Of a DNA stretch of 64,000 bases, positions 9,683 to 19,222 are shown in pieces. Positions within the stretch are counted from its first letter, which is position 1, and every line of letters starts with the position of its first letter. The translations under genes were made by a program, and so were the position numbers. Location of the stretch: NCBI RefSeq assembly GCF_004138295.1, contig NZ_SCFM01000006.1, forward strand, positions 248,001-312,000, read 5' to 3'. Source of the stretch: Ectobacillus funiculus. Lineage in GTDB: Bacteria > Bacillota > Bacilli > Bacillales > Bacillaceae_G. A model generated the notes under the pieces. The model was not told where the DNA came from, searched no databases, and saw only the letters and a program-made list of their open reading frames with translations.

Positions 9683-11686
9683 TTATTGAAATCCAAGCAG
9701 TTTTCCGCCTGTATATACAAGGAAACTTAGTCCATACGCCAACACAAGAGCGTAACCAATCGAAAATAACGTCCACTTGTGAGAAGCTGTTTCCTTTTGA
9801 ATCACAGCTACTGTCGCTAAGCATGGAATGTATAATAACACAAACACTAAGAAGCTATAGGCTCCAAGCGGCGTAAAGAATTGCCCCATCGAAGCTTGCA
9901 GTGCATCAATATTCGGTGTTTTGTAAATAATCGTCATTGTCGAGACAACAACCTCTTTTGCCAAAAACCCTGTAATTAAAGCCGCTCCCGCCTGCCACGT
10001 TGCAAAACCAATGGGCGCAAACAACGGAGCGATCAGCCCTCCTATTAGAGCAAGAAAGCTGTTGTCCATATCTACATTTAAGCCGCTTGGTCCTGCATAT
10101 GCCAAAAACCAAATCACAACAGAGCCTCCGAAAATAAAGGTACCAGCCTTTCGAATAAACCCTTTTCCTTTATCCCACGTACTGCGCATCAGTGTCTTCC
10201 ACTGCGGAAAACGATACGGCGGCAGCTCAATAAGAAAATACGACACTTCATTACGGAAAAGCGTAGAAGAAAACAATTTTGCCAGCAACAATGCAGAGAC
10301 AATGCCAAGTATATATAATGATAACACAATCAAAGCTTGGTGCTTTGGAAAAAAGGCTGCTACAAATAAGCTGTATACGCTAAGGCGTGCTGAGCAGGAC
10401 ATTAGTGGCGTAAGCAAAATCGTTAACAAACGCTCCTTCGGCTGCTCAATGGTCCGTGCCGCCATAATCCCCGGAACGTTACAGCCCAATCCAATAATCA
10501 TGGGGATAAACGCTTTTCCGTTTAGTCCCACCTTCTCCAATAAGCGATCCATTACTGTCGCGACACGCGCCATATAACCTGAGTCTTCAAGCAACGAAAT
10601 AAAAAAGAATAAAATAAAAATTTGCGGGACAAATACAAGAACGCCTCCGACACCTGCAATAATTCCATCAAGTACAACAGCTCGTATAAAATCACTTGCC
10701 CCCACTCGCCCAAGCAGTGCCCCGGCCATATCGGAAAGCGGCCCGGCCATAAAGCCGTCAAGCTGATCCGAAACAGGGGTGCCAATCCAATCGAAGGTTA
10801 CCTTAAACAACAAAAACATTGTAAGCAAAAAGATCGGAATCCCAAATATGCGATGCGTAACGATGCTATCAATCCGTACTGTCAATGACGAACGATGCGA
10901 ATGCTCTTGCGTGACACACTGCGAGAGAATACCGCGAATATATCCAAGCCTTGTTTGGTGTATATACTGCTTCAATGTCTTCGCCTGTCTATCACTCTGA
11001 ATTGCTGCCTCTGCTTCGTGAATAACACGAGCGAGCACTTGTCCTCCAAGAAGTCTCTCTACCTCTTCCAAGACAACTTCATTTCCCTCTAGACACTGCA
11101 AGGCATACCAACGTTTGGCTCCCGGCAAGGAATCTGGTAATTGTACAGTAAGCTGGTGAACAGCTTTCTCTATCGCTTCTCCGTATTCTAGAAGGAGAGG
11201 CTCTTGCTTATGAATATGTGTTACTTTCTCGAGCAAAGCATCACAGCCTGTACCCTTCCGAGCGACAATTGGGTATACCGGAATACCAAGCGCGCTGCTA
11301 AGCAGTGAATGATTGATATTCATCCCTCGCATCAAAGCAACGTCAACCATATTCAATCCAATGATAACTGGTTTCCCAAATTCGAGCAGCTGCACAGTCA
11401 AATGAAGATTGCGCTCAAGCTGTGACGCATCAAGAATATTTAAAATCCCAGAAAAGGACTCTTGTAATAAAAAGTTTGTCGCAACGCGCTCATCTTTAGA
11501 AATAGGATGAAGGGAATAAATTCCCGGCAAATCTATTAACAACCCTTTATTATGACGCAATGTTCCTACTTTTTTTTCAACCGTTACACCGCTCCAGTTT
11601 CCAACGTATTCATACGAACCGGTTAAGGCGTTAAAAAGCGATGTTTTTCCTGTATTCGGATTCCCAAACAAGCCGATGTGTTTCAT
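9683..11686 (-). CDS. feoB: ferrous iron transporter FeoB
   Basis: 667 residues. GTP-dependent Fe2+ importer in the cytoplasmic membrane. The N-terminal G domain has G1 GNPNTGKTS (about residues 8-16), G3 DLPG and G4 NMVD; the C-terminal half is a multi-helix membrane domain with the conserved GCNVPGIMAAR and CSARLSVY segments. I start it at the ATG at 11686 (MKHIGLFG), preceded by GGAGGAAG, rather than 10 codons upstream. The start overlaps the feoA stop as ATGA, so translation is coupled. Upstream Fur box predicts repression under iron sufficiency. Confidence 0.96.
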   Translation of the reverse strand: MKHIGLFGNPNTGKTSLFNALTGSYEYVGNWSGVTVEKKVGTLRHNKGLLIDLPGIYSLHPISKDERVATNFLLQESFSGILNILDASQLERNLHLTVQLLEFGKPVIIGLNMVDVALMRGMNINHSLLSSALGIPVYPIVARKGTGCDALLEKVTHIHKQEPLLLEYGEAIEKAVHQLTVQLPDSLPGAKRWYALQCLEGNEVVLEEVERLLGGQVLARVIHEAEAAIQSDRQAKTLKQYIHQTRLGYIRGILSQCVTQEHSHRSSLTVRIDSIVTHRIFGIPIFLLTMFLLFKVTFDWIGTPVSDQLDGFMAGPLSDMAGALLGRVGASDFIRAVVLDGIIAGVGGVLVFVPQIFILFFFISLLEDSGYMARVATVMDRLLEKVGLNGKAFIPMIIGLGCNVPGIMAARTIEQPKERLLTILLTPLMSCSARLSVYSLFVAAFFPKHQALIVLSLYILGIVSALLLAKLFSSTLFRNEVSYFLIELPPYRFPQWKTLMRSTWDKGKGFIRKAGTFIFGGSVVIWFLAYAGPSGLNVDMDNSFLALIGGLIAPLFAPIGFATWQAGAALITGFLAKEVVVSTMTIIYKTPNIDALQASMGQFFTPLGAYSFLVFVLLYIPCLATVAVIQKETASHKWTLFSIGYALVLAYGLSFLVYTGGKLLGFQ

Positions 11687-11919
11687 GACACTTCCTCCAA
11701 GGAAACCTGAATACAATCAGCTTCCTTGCGCCGAAGGCTGATGTGCTGTCCAGACACCTCAATTATGCAAGGACCACGAAATGGGAGCAATCCCTTTAAA
11801 GAAACAACTGTCCCTTCATCTACCCCTAAATCAAGAAGTCGGCGTTGAATAGCAAAACTAACATGAGATAGATCGCTAATTCTTGCTTGCTTTCCCCGCT
11901 CTAACTGTGTTAGTATCAT
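11683..11919 (-). CDS. feoA: ferrous iron transport protein FeoA
   Basis: 78 residues with the SH3-like FeoA fold pattern (LERGKQARISDL...RRLLDLGVDEGTVV...GPCIIEVSGQHISLRR). A small cytoplasmic protein that modulates FeoB. It is first in the feoA-feoB-Cys-rich operon and overlaps feoB by 4 bp. A Fur box lies 20-40 bp before its start. Confidence 0.93.
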   Translation of the reverse strand: MILTQLERGKQARISDLSHVSFAIQRRLLDLGVDEGTVVSLKGLLPFRGPCIIEVSGQHISLRRKEADCIQVSLEEVS

Positions 11920-11940
11920 CGATCTTCCTCATTTCCCTCT

Positions 11941-11959
11941 AAAAATGATTATTATTATC
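11941..11959 (-). promoter_or_regulatory. Fur box of the feo operon
   Basis: On the minus strand the 19-mer reads GATAATAATAATCATTTTT, matching 16 of 19 positions of the Fur consensus GATAATGATAATCATTATC. It directly follows a TATAAT -10 element (minus strand, about 11968-11973) and precedes feoA, so Fur-Fe2+ would block initiation. Confidence 0.85.
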
Positions 11960-12087
11960 AGTTTATATTATATGTCGTAATTAATAGAGTTAAAAGAACT
12001 AAGTTTGTCAATTTTAAAAATTTTCAGTACAAATGGAGCTTACTGCTTTGCATATGCAAATACATCCCAAAAAAGTAAAGAGTAAAC

Positions 12088-12163
12088 GCAGGCGTAACAG
12101 ACATTCTTTCTCGTGGCATCGAATTGGCATCCAGCTAGAAATTTATGCTTTCTTAAAAAGTGC
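12088..12163 (+). repeat. R1 copy 4, degenerate remnant
   Basis: Only the AGGCGTA core and the right half (CGAATTGGCATCCAGCTAGAAATTTATGC) are recognisable; the left hairpin and left arm are lost. Part of the 380-bp gap upstream of feoA that otherwise holds only the feo promoter and the small frame at 12302. Confidence 0.6.
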
Positions 12164-12301
12164 GAAAAAAACTCCTCTGTACCAGATATATGCTGGTGCA
12201 AAAATACATAAATCCCTTTCTCATACATGAATTTCGCTGTTTCATCTCATACTACTAAAAAACGGGCGCATGTTTGAAATACGGAAAGGAAGGCTAAGAT
12301 A

Positions 12302-12373
12302 ATGTTTAAAAAATTAAAAGAAAAATTAAAAGTTTACTTAAATGACCTGCTTCATAAAAAGAAAATCGCGTAG
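12302..12373 (+). CDS. candidate small basic amphipathic peptide
   Basis: A 23-residue frame, MFKKLKEKLKVYLNDLLHKK plus KIA, starting behind GGAAAGGAAGG. It would form a strongly basic amphipathic helix. Nothing else is known; I do not recognise it. It lies alone between the feo promoter region and rpoY, transcribed in the direction of rpoY-rnjA. Support is the ribosome binding site and the regular helix pattern only. Confidence 0.4.
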   Translation: MFKKLKEKLKVYLNDLLHKKKIA

Positions 12374-12430
12374 GATGAGCTTTTTTCCCACCCCTGCTGA
12401 AAAAAACATGAAAAACAAATGTGTTTCCTT

Positions 12431-12436
12431 TATAAT
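12431..12436 (+). promoter_or_regulatory. -10 element upstream of rpoY-rnjA
   Basis: Perfect TATAAT 45 bp before the rpoY start; the -35 (ATGAAA, 18-bp spacing) is weak. Confidence 0.45.
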
Positions 12437-12480
12437 AGTTAGAAGGCAGACTCACAATCGAAACAAGGAGAGGTTTTATT

Positions 12481-12693
12481 ATGATTTTTAAAGTGTTTTA
12501 TCAAGAGAAAATTACGGAGGTACCTGTGCGAGAGAAAACGCAGGTTCTATACGTAGAAGCGGACTCACAACGGGACGTACGCAAAAAGCTAGCGCCGTTC
12601 CATTATAATATTGAATTTGTTCAACAGCTTGCCGGCGCGCATCTCGCGTATGAACAACAAAGCGAAAACTTCAAGCTTGCGGAGAACGTATAA
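12481..12693 (+). CDS. rpoY: RNA polymerase epsilon subunit
   Basis: 70 residues ([20 protein letters not shown]...), the full length of the YkzG/RpoY family (DUF1447). In B. subtilis this small subunit binds core RNA polymerase and resembles phage Gp2-like inhibitors. The gene is always directly upstream of rnjA; here the stop codon and the rnjA start share one base (TAATG). The ribosome binding site is AAGGAGAGG. Confidence 0.93.
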   Translation: MIFKVFYQEKITEVPVREKTQVLYVEADSQRDVRKKLAPFHYNIEFVQQLAGAHLAYEQQSENFKLAENV

Positions 12694-14360
12694 TGAAATT
12701 TTTAAAACATGACCAAACCGCAGTCTTCGCTCTCGGAGGACTTGGAGAAATCGGAAAAAATACATATGCGGTGCAATATCAAGACGAGATTATCGTTATT
12801 GACGCAGGCATTAAATTCCCGGAAGACGAGTTGCTCGGCATCGACTACGTAATTCCGGATTACACGTATTTAGTACGAAACGAAGAAAAAATCAAAGGTT
12901 TATTTATTACGCACGGTCACGAAGATCACATCGGTGGTATCCCATATTTATTACGCCAAGTAAATATCCCTATTTACGGTGGAAAGCTAGCGCTCGGTTT
13001 AATTAAAAATAAATTGGAAGAGCACGGATTGCTTCGAAAAGCGCGTTTGTATGAAATCAAGGAAGACGACGTGATTCAATTCAAAAATACATCGGTTTCC
13101 TTTTACCGCACAACGCACAGCATTCCAGACGCTTACGGAATTGTTGTTAAAACACCGCAAGGACAAATTGTTCATACAGGCGATTTTAAATTTGACTTTA
13201 CGCCGGTTGGCGAGCCTGCGAACCTAACAAAGATGGCAGAAATCGGAAAAGAAGGCGTGCTTTGCTTATTGTCTGACAGCACAAATGCAGAGGTGCCTAA
13301 CTTCACATTGTCTGAGCGCAGAGTTGGCGACAGCATCCATGAAATTTTCCGCAAAGTAGAAGGGCGCATTATTTTTGCAACCTTTGCATCTAACATTCAC
13401 CGTTTGCAGCAGGTTGTAGAAGCAGCAGTCGCGAACGGCAGAAAAGTGGCGGTATTTGGCCGGAGCATGGAAGCAGCAATTGAAATTGGACAAGACCTCG
13501 GCTATATCCATTGTCCAAAGGATACATTTATTGAGCCTTCTCAAGTCAATCGGATGCCTGCTGACCGTACTGTTATTCTTTGTACAGGAAGCCAAGGCGA
13601 GCCTATGGCCGCATTATCACGCATTGCGAATGGGACGCACCGTCAAATTCAAATTATCCCTGGCGATACAGTTATTTTCTCCTCTTCACCAATTCCAGGC
13701 AACACAGTGAGTGTAAGCCGTACAATTAACATGCTGTACCGCGCTGGGGCAGAGGTTATATACGGACCTTTAACTGATATTCATACGAGCGGGCATGGTG
13801 GACAGCAGGAGCAGAAGCTTATGCTTCGTCTTATGAAACCAAAGTTCTTCATGCCGATTCACGGCGAATATCGGATGCAGCGCATGCACGCGAAGCTTGC
13901 GATTGATTGCGGCGTTGCGGAGGAAAACTGCTTTATCCTCGACAATGGTGATGTATTAGCCTTAACAGAGGATGAAGGAACAGTAGGGGGAAAAGTGCCA
14001 TCCGGGTCAGTCTATATTGACGGAAATGGCATTGGTGATATCGGGAACATTGTCTTGCGCGACCGCCGTATTTTATCGGAGGAAGGTCTGGTTATCGTAG
14101 TCGTTAGCATTGACATGAAGGAATTCAAAATTGCAGCTGGACCAGATATCATCTCCCGCGGCTTTGTCTATATGCGTGAAAGCAGTGATCTAATCAGCGA
14201 TGCGCAAGCCTTAATTGCTACTCATCTGAGTAAAGTAATGGAACGTAAAACAACACAATGGTCTGAAATCAAAAATGAAATTACCGACACACTAGCGCCG
14301 TTCCTATATGAAAAAACAAAACGAAAACCGATGATACTTCCAATTATTATGGAAGTATAA
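12693..14360 (+). CDS. rnjA: ribonuclease J1
   Basis: 555 residues, the usual length. Metallo-beta-lactamase/beta-CASP nuclease with 5'-3' exonuclease and endonuclease activity, central to mRNA decay in Bacillus. The zinc-binding motif H74-G-H76-E-D78-H79 is intact, followed by further beta-CASP motifs ([26 protein letters not shown]) and a C-terminal dimerisation domain. It overlaps rpoY by one base, so the two are co-translated. In B. subtilis SR1P links GapA with RNase J1, and SR1P is encoded in this window. Followed by the terminator at 14366-14392. Confidence 0.97.
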   Translation: MKFLKHDQTAVFALGGLGEIGKNTYAVQYQDEIIVIDAGIKFPEDELLGIDYVIPDYTYLVRNEEKIKGLFITHGHEDHIGGIPYLLRQVNIPIYGGKLALGLIKNKLEEHGLLRKARLYEIKEDDVIQFKNTSVSFYRTTHSIPDAYGIVVKTPQGQIVHTGDFKFDFTPVGEPANLTKMAEIGKEGVLCLLSDSTNAEVPNFTLSERRVGDSIHEIFRKVEGRIIFATFASNIHRLQQVVEAAVANGRKVAVFGRSMEAAIEIGQDLGYIHCPKDTFIEPSQVNRMPADRTVILCTGSQGEPMAALSRIANGTHRQIQIIPGDTVIFSSSPIPGNTVSVSRTINMLYRAGAEVIYGPLTDIHTSGHGGQQEQKLMLRLMKPKFFMPIHGEYRMQRMHAKLAIDCGVAEENCFILDNGDVLALTEDEGTVGGKVPSGSVYIDGNGIGDIGNIVLRDRRILSEEGLVIVVVSIDMKEFKIAAGPDIISRGFVYMRESSDLISDAQALIATHLSKVMERKTTQWSEIKNEITDTLAPFLYEKTKRKPMILPIIMEV

Positions 14361-14365
14361 GCAAG

Positions 14366-14392
14366 AAGGACAACGATCACGTTGTCCTTTTT
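14366..14392 (+). terminator. terminator of rpoY-rnjA
   Basis: AAGGACAACG-ATCA-CGTTGTCCTTTTT right after the rnjA stop. Confidence 0.92.
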
Positions 14393-14442
14393 CTATTGCA
14401 CGCTTTCACTCACCAATCGATACCCTACCTAACAAATGAATA

Positions 14443-15111
14443 TTATTTTTCTAAATATGCTTCAAAACGATCAATCTCATCGTCAGCACCAATCATAATT
14501 AAAATATCACCCTCATAAATTGCCTCCGTCGCACGCGGCGAAACAAATATCTCCTTTCCTCGCTTAATAGCTACAATATTTAAGCCGAACCGCGCTCGAA
14601 TATTTAAATCCTGCAGCGTTTGTCCATGAATGCGCTTATTCGCCATGAGCTCGACAACACTATGCTCATCTGACAGCTCCAAATAATCAAGCACGCTTGT
14701 TGATGCAATCGTATTTGCAATTCGCTTGCCCATATCACGCTCTGGATGAACAACCTGATCTGCACCGATTTTACGCAGTACCTTTTCATGATAATCATTC
14801 GTAGCTTTTACTGTAATATTCTCTACACCTAATTCTTTTAGCATTAACGTTGTTAAAATACTCGCTTGAATGTTATCGCCAATGGCTACAACAACATGAT
14901 CAAAGTTACGAATACCTAAGCTTTTTAATACCATTTCATCTGTTGAATCTGCAATTACCGCATGGGAGGCGATATTAGAAAACTCATTTACACGATCTTC
15001 ATCCACATCAATCGCCATTACCTCCATGCCAAGCTGGGACAATTCACGGCAAATACTGCCCCCGAATCGGCCAAGCCCGATCACTGCAAATTCCTTTTTG
15101 CTTCCGCTCAC
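14443..15111 (-). CDS. ktrC: potassium channel gating subunit KtrC
   Basis: 222 residues from a GTG at 15111 with GGGGG 7 bases upstream; the family length is 221. The N-terminal RCK domain has the nucleotide-binding GLGRFGGS motif and an acidic D following the second strand (MAIDVDEDRV); the C-terminal RCK_C domain (about 135-222) binds c-di-AMP in B. subtilis KtrC. It pairs with a membrane subunit (KtrD) encoded elsewhere. Next to rnjA as in B. subtilis (ykqB-ykqC). Upstream is a probable insertion-sequence remnant. Confidence 0.93.
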   Translation of the reverse strand: MSGSKKEFAVIGLGRFGGSICRELSQLGMEVMAIDVDEDRVNEFSNIASHAVIADSTDEMVLKSLGIRNFDHVVVAIGDNIQASILTTLMLKELGVENITVKATNDYHEKVLRKIGADQVVHPERDMGKRIANTIASTSVLDYLELSDEHSVVELMANKRIHGQTLQDLNIRARFGLNIVAIKRGKEIFVSPRATEAIYEGDILIMIGADDEIDRFEAYLEK

Positions 15112-15154
15112 ATACATTCCCCCAATAATGAATTCCATCCTAAAGTTCTTATAT

Positions 15155-15230
15155 CGAACTACCCCCACCTACTCGCTAACGCTCCTTGCTCACAAGGGAA
15201 CTTCCGTTGGTCGAAGGTGGGAGATTCCGT
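15155..15230 (-). mobile_element. IS200/IS605-type right-end remnant (candidate)
   Basis: On the minus strand the sequence reads GGAATCTCCCACCTTCGAC..., folds through CCCACCT/AGGTGGG, AACG/CGTT and CCTTG-TGAG-CAAGG, and ends in GGGGGTAGTTCGA. A GAATCTCCCAC...GTGGG(G)TAGTTC hairpin is typical of the right ends of TnpB-only (IS1341-type) elements, where it forms the 3' end of the guide RNA. No transposase or TnpB gene remains; about 75 bp of matching sequence upstream (15231-15305) may be its decayed 3' end. Confidence 0.5.
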
Positions 15231-15305
15231 ATCCTCTTCCCAGGAAGCGAAATACAGAGCCATTCAACAGGCTGCTCATAAAGCAAATAGGGAGAGCTCA
15301 CACTT

Positions 15306-15352
15306 CCTTGTAAGGGACAAACGTCACCGCGTTGACTTTGTCCCTTACAAGG
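15306..15352. repeat. perfect 16-bp inverted repeat
   Basis: CCTTGTAAGGGACAAA (15306-15321) and TTTGTCCCTTACAAGG (15337-15352) pair perfectly; GTCA/TGAC inside the 15-base loop extends the fold. It is not followed by a T-run and may belong to the adjacent mobile-element remnant. Confidence 0.75.
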
Positions 15353-15424
15353 AGTGATAGCTGCTTCTCTTTTTTCAACCTACTAGTTAAGTTAAAAATG
15401 TTCGCTAATCTTAATTATACTACG

Positions 15425-15455
15425 AAAAAAGACCTAACATCTCTGTTAGATCTTT
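15425..15455 (-). terminator. terminator of ykuU
   Basis: GA(C)CTAACA-TCTC-TGTTAG(A)TC hairpin; on the minus strand it ends in six T residues, 13 bp after the ykuU stop. Confidence 0.85.
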
Positions 15456-15467
15456 CTCTGAAACATA

Positions 15468-16016
15468 TTATATATGTAATGTTGCTTGACCTGGCCTCCA
15501 GTTCGCAGGGCAAAGTCCGCCAGTTTGCAACGCTTGAAGAACGCGCAATACTTCGTTCACTTCGCGTCCAATATTGTTGTGATGTACTACTTGGTACATT
15601 AATTCGCCTTCAGGGCTGATGATGAACAAACCGCGAAGCGCGATTCCTTCTTCTTCGATTAAGACACCGTAGTCGCGAGACACAACATGGTTTGTGTCAG
15701 CTGCCAACGGATAGCGAAGCTCGCCTAAGCCGTTTTTCGTACGCTCTGTGTTAATCCAAGCTAAGTGAGTGTGGATTGTATCAGTAGAAACACCGATTAC
15801 TTCTGCATCTAAATCTTCAAACTCATCGTAACGATCAGAAAGCGCAATGATTTCTGTCGGGCATACAAATGTGAAGTCCATTGGATAGAAATAAAGTACT
15901 GTCCATTTTCCGGCGTTCATGTTGTCTTCTAAGCTTATTTTTCCAAATTCTTTGTTTGCTAAAACAGCTTCCATTTCAAATCTGGGAGCTTGTTTACCTA
16001 CTAAACGCTCTGCCAT
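15468..16016 (-). CDS. ykuU: 2-Cys peroxiredoxin (YkuU type)
   Basis: 182 residues. Thiol peroxidase of the AhpC/TSA family, cytoplasmic. Peroxidatic C52 is in the FTFVCPTEI motif and the resolving C169 in the C-terminal GGLCPANW, so it is a typical 2-Cys enzyme. Position beside the dap genes matches B. subtilis ykuU. A monocistronic unit with a sigma-A promoter at 16143-16170 and its own terminator. The ribosome binding site is GGAGG. I saw no clear PerR box. Confidence 0.93.
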   Translation of the reverse strand: MAERLVGKQAPRFEMEAVLANKEFGKISLEDNMNAGKWTVLYFYPMDFTFVCPTEIIALSDRYDEFEDLDAEVIGVSTDTIHTHLAWINTERTKNGLGELRYPLAADTNHVVSRDYGVLIEEEGIALRGLFIISPEGELMYQVVHHNNIGREVNEVLRVLQALQTGGLCPANWRPGQATLHI

Positions 16017-16142
16017 ATGTATTAGCCTCCATTTTTTTATTTACACGTGTAATTATGTAAGAGGAAGTCAATTAGGACCAATGTTACACAAGAAAAATTA
16101 TCAGTAATTAACATTTCCTTCAAAAAATTTCCTTTTAACTAC

Positions 16143-16170
16143 ATTATAAAGTATTGTGTAGAAATTACAA
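16143..16170 (-). promoter_or_regulatory. sigma-A promoter of ykuU
   Basis: Minus strand TTGTAA (16170-16165), 16-bp spacer, perfect TATAAT (16148-16143), about 125 bp before the start codon. Confidence 0.6.
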
Positions 16171-16182
16171 AAAATATACAAA

Positions 16183-16211
16183 AAGCAGATAGGCGTTTCG
16201 CCTATCTGCTT
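16183..16211 (-). terminator. terminator of the dapH-dapI unit
   Basis: AAGCAGATAGGCG / CGCCTATCTGCTT with a TTT loop, overlapping the dapI stop codon; minus strand ends in TTTTTG. Confidence 0.9.
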
Positions 16212-17323
16212 CCCTTCCATTTCATATAGCTTGTAAGAAATGATATTGCACGTTCAATGGCATCTTCACTTGGTCGCAGCTTTGCATGATGCAGGCCGAA
16301 TTCCGACTGAACCCCCAACCAAAACATGAGGCCGGGAATCTCCGCAAGCATATAACCAAAGTCTTCGCCGGTCATTGCTTCGCGGCACTCGATCACTTCC
16401 ATATGACCGCTCTCTCTTGCAAAGTTCATAAACTCTCGTGTCACTTCTTCATGGTTATACACCTGATGATACATTGCTCCGTAGTCAATCACTGCTTCAC
16501 ATTGAAAGGAAGCTTCGATTCCTGCAACAATTGCTTCAATCCGCTCTTTTACCTTGTTCATAGACTCAACAGATAACGTACGAATCGTCCCCTCTAGACG
16601 TGCTGTTTCTGCAATGATGTTCTGAACAGTGCCGCCTGTAATTTTTCCGATGGTAATGACGGCAGAATCAAGCGGGTCCACGTTACGGCTAATAACAGAC
16701 TGCAGCTGCGTAACAAGATGGCTCGCTGCTACAACCATATCGTTTGCATGATGCGGATAAGCTGCGTGACCGCCCTTGCCCTTTAAATCAATAAACAGCT
16801 CTGATGTATTGGCAAACAAAAGCCCTTCCCTTGTGGCAATCGTACCGACTGGATATTCTGGCGCAATATGAAGCGCAACGATGATATCAGGCTTCCATGC
16901 TTGGAATTCCTCGCTTTCCATCATCGGTTGTGCACCGCCTGGTCCTTCTTCAGCAGGCTGGAAGAAAAAGACCGCATCATCGTCAATCGGCTGCTCTACA
17001 AGCACTGTTACCACTCCAAGGGCAATGCTTGTATGCATATCATGACCGCATGCGTGCATCAATCCTTCATGCGTAGAAGAAAATTCATAGCCCGTTTGTT
17101 CTGAAATAGGCAATCCGTCAATATCAGCACGATACCCGATTGTTTGTCTTGGATTCCTTCCTTTCACCTTTACAAGGACACCTGTTCTCCATGTACGAAT
17201 CTCCAACCGCTCTGGAGGCAGCGTTTCTAAATAGCTTAAAATATATGCTTGCGTTTTAAATTCTTGAAAACCGAGCTCGGGGATTTGATGCAGGTCCCGA
17301 CGAATTTGCACGAATCGATTCAT
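16202..17323 (-). CDS. dapI: N-acetyldiaminopimelate deacetylase
   Basis: 373 residues; YkuR of B. subtilis. M20 metallopeptidase-family amidohydrolase that removes acetate from N-acetyl-LL-diaminopimelate, the last step of the acetylase branch to diaminopimelate for lysine and cell wall. Visible motifs: [18 protein letters not shown] (metal ligands), [10 protein letters not shown] (catalytic Glu pair) and a C-terminal GEDFGY. Lies directly downstream of dapH; patA at 40191 supplies the aminotransferase, so the acetylated branch is complete within the window. The ribosome binding site is AGGGTGAG. Confidence 0.93.
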   Translation of the reverse strand: MNRFVQIRRDLHQIPELGFQEFKTQAYILSYLETLPPERLEIRTWRTGVLVKVKGRNPRQTIGYRADIDGLPISEQTGYEFSSTHEGLMHACGHDMHTSIALGVVTVLVEQPIDDDAVFFFQPAEEGPGGAQPMMESEEFQAWKPDIIVALHIAPEYPVGTIATREGLLFANTSELFIDLKGKGGHAAYPHHANDMVVAASHLVTQLQSVISRNVDPLDSAVITIGKITGGTVQNIIAETARLEGTIRTLSVESMNKVKERIEAIVAGIEASFQCEAVIDYGAMYHQVYNHEEVTREFMNFARESGHMEVIECREAMTGEDFGYMLAEIPGLMFWLGVQSEFGLHHAKLRPSEDAIERAISFLTSYMKWKGSR

Positions 17324-17346
17324 AATCTCACCCTATTCTTTGATAA

Positions 17347-17377
17347 AAAGCGTAAGAACTCTAGGCCCTTACGCTTT
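17347..17377 (-). terminator. hairpin between dapH and dapI (possible partial terminator)
   Basis: AAAGCGTAAG / CTTACGCTTT with a short T-run (TTTTTATC) on the minus strand, in the 71-bp gap between dapH and dapI. It may lower read-through into dapI or mark two units. Confidence 0.6.
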
Positions 17378-17394
17378 CGTTTGCTGTATTCGGA

Positions 17395-18117
17395 TTATTC
17401 TTCTGGATTCAACTGACGAAGTTCTTGTTTAATCTCAATTTTAGACTTTGTTTTTTCGTCAATCTCTTTAATCACACGAGCTGGTACACCTGCTACAACT
17501 GTGTAAGGAGGAACATCTTCTGTAACGATTGCGCCAGCAGCAACTACCGCGCCTTTTCCAATACGTACACCTTCTAATACTACAGCGTTAGCTCCTACTA
17601 ATACATCATCTTCTACGATAACAGGAAGAGCAGAAGGCGGTTCGATTACGCCTGCTAATACAGCGCCCGCACCAATATGACAATTTTTTCCTACTGTTGC
17701 ACGTCCGCCTAATACAGCGCCCATGTCAATCATTGTGCCTTCGCCGATAGAAGCGCCGATATTAATCAGCGCGCCCATCATAATAACAGCGTTATCGCCG
17801 ATTTCTACTTGATCACGAATGATTGCGCCTGGCTCAATACGAGCTTTAATTCCTTTTAGGTCAAGAAGCGGGATCGCAGAGTTACGGCGATCGTTTTCCA
17901 CTACATAGTCTGCAATACGAGCGCTGTTTTCATCAAGTACAGCTTTTACTTGCGTCCACTCACCAAATAATACACCTGTTTTTTTATTTACAAATGCTTG
18001 TACTGTTTCTGGAAAATCGATTTCCTTAAGATCTCCCTTTATGTATACCTTTACTGGTGTTTTCTTTTCGCTTTTTTGAATAAAAGCAATAATTTCATTT
18101 GCATCCATCATGTTCAT
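17395..18117 (-). CDS. dapH: tetrahydrodipicolinate N-acetyltransferase
   Basis: 240 residues, the family length. Acetylates tetrahydrodipicolinate with acetyl-CoA, first step of the acetylase DAP branch. The N-terminal 80 residues are the DapH N domain; the rest is a left-handed parallel beta helix of hexapeptide repeats ([22 protein letters not shown]... and [19 protein letters not shown]). The start at the first ATG of [10 protein letters not shown] is supported by TAGGAGGAA, 11 bases upstream. A plausible promoter (TTGCTA-N17-TACAGT) lies between ccpC and dapH. Confidence 0.95.
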   Translation of the reverse strand: MNMMDANEIIAFIQKSEKKTPVKVYIKGDLKEIDFPETVQAFVNKKTGVLFGEWTQVKAVLDENSARIADYVVENDRRNSAIPLLDLKGIKARIEPGAIIRDQVEIGDNAVIMMGALINIGASIGEGTMIDMGAVLGGRATVGKNCHIGAGAVLAGVIEPPSALPVIVEDDVLVGANAVVLEGVRIGKGAVVAAGAIVTEDVPPYTVVAGVPARVIKEIDEKTKSKIEIKQELRQLNPEE

Positions 18118-18193
18118 AATATGAGGTTCCTCCTAATTCGATATGCTACTTGTTACTGTACCAAAGAGAACGTCCGGTAGCAAGGATGAAAGG

Positions 18194-19063
18194 TTATTTT
18201 TTTACAATAAAATTCTTTACGAGATCAGCAAACGCTCCCACCTGCTTTAATTCAAGAGCAGCTTCATTCATTAAAAGCCATGTTTCGCGCGTTAGGCCCT
18301 TGCCGTCTACTGCCATTGGCAACTTATAAACCCCTTCTGCAGTGTGTAGTACACTTGACGGCAAAACCGCGTAGCCAATACCGTGCATAACCATTTGCTT
18401 GCATGTTTCGATTTGGTCTACAACAATGGTGCGCTTCGGTGGATGCGAAAACATCGCATACCACCAGCTTTGAATTTGCGAATAGTAGGTCGAATCGCTC
18501 TTAAACTGGATAAACGGTTTATTCGTATCCCGAAGCATCGCCATGTCGGAGATTTCTGTATCCACTAGGTACAGTTCATCTGTCAGTAAATGATATTTCT
18601 TCCCTGGATAATCCTGTGAGCCGCGCACAATCGCCAGATGTACATCTCCTTCGTAAAAATGCTTTTGTACTTCGCTGCTCCAACCGGTAAACAGCGAGAT
18701 TTGTACGAGTGGATACTGCTCTACAAAGGTTTTTAAAATGCCCGGCAGCCAATATTGACCAATAATGGAAGCAACTGCAATCTTCAGTGTACCATGCGTT
18801 TTCGCCTGCAGAGCAGCAAGCTCATTTTTCACATTTTCCTCCTGCCGCAGCATCTCAATTGCGTATAACGTCACTTTTTCTCCCTCAGGCGTAATCGTCA
18901 GGCCCTTTTGTGAGCGAAGAAAAAATTTCATCCCCCATTGCTTTTCCATCGACTGAAGCCGTTGACTCAGCGCAGGCTGCGACACAAACAATCGTTCCGC
19001 CGCTTTTCTCATATTTAACTCCTGCGCCAATACGACCATCATGCGGAAATCATCTAGCTGCAT
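18194..19063 (-). CDS. ccpC: LysR-type regulator CcpC
   Basis: 289 residues. N-terminal winged helix (LNMRKAAERLFVSQPALSQRLQSMEK) nearly identical to B. subtilis CcpC, and a periplasmic-binding-protein-like effector domain (about 90-289) that senses citrate in the family. In B. subtilis CcpC represses citB and citZ under glucose. The position between dapH and the ykuL gene is conserved. Ribosome binding site AAAGGAG. R1 copy 5 lies directly upstream and may separate it from, or lie within, its promoter. Confidence 0.92.
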   Translation of the reverse strand: MQLDDFRMMVVLAQELNMRKAAERLFVSQPALSQRLQSMEKQWGMKFFLRSQKGLTITPEGEKVTLYAIEMLRQEENVKNELAALQAKTHGTLKIAVASIIGQYWLPGILKTFVEQYPLVQISLFTGWSSEVQKHFYEGDVHLAIVRGSQDYPGKKYHLLTDELYLVDTEISDMAMLRDTNKPFIQFKSDSTYYSQIQSWWYAMFSHPPKRTIVVDQIETCKQMVMHGIGYAVLPSSVLHTAEGVYKLPMAVDGKGLTRETWLLMNEAALELKQVGAFADLVKNFIVKK

Positions 19064-19085
19064 ATGGTAAGCTCCTTTCCTAATA

Positions 19086-19222
19086 TAAAGAAAACTCGCC
19101 GATTGGCGAGCCCTGCCCTTGGGCGAAGACAGAGGCGTAGCCCTACTTATACTGTATTCCTAAAATTTCTTACTACGTCGAATGGTCTTCCTGCTAAAAA
19201 TTTATACTTTCTTACAGTGTAA
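19086..19222 (+). repeat. R1 copy 5
   Basis: Full-length copy in the ccpC-darB gap, GTAGCCCTAC subfamily. The small palindrome is eroded (TTCCTGCTAAAA). The right end runs straight into the darB terminator. Confidence 0.92.

Noticed and set aside
14400-15400. c-di-AMP (ydaO) riboswitch upstream of ktrC
   Set aside because: None of the conserved aptamer blocks is present; the leader holds the insertion-element-like hairpin instead.
16019-16170. PerR box upstream of the peroxiredoxin gene
   Set aside because: The AT-rich candidates match the TTATAAT-N-ATTATAA consensus too poorly.
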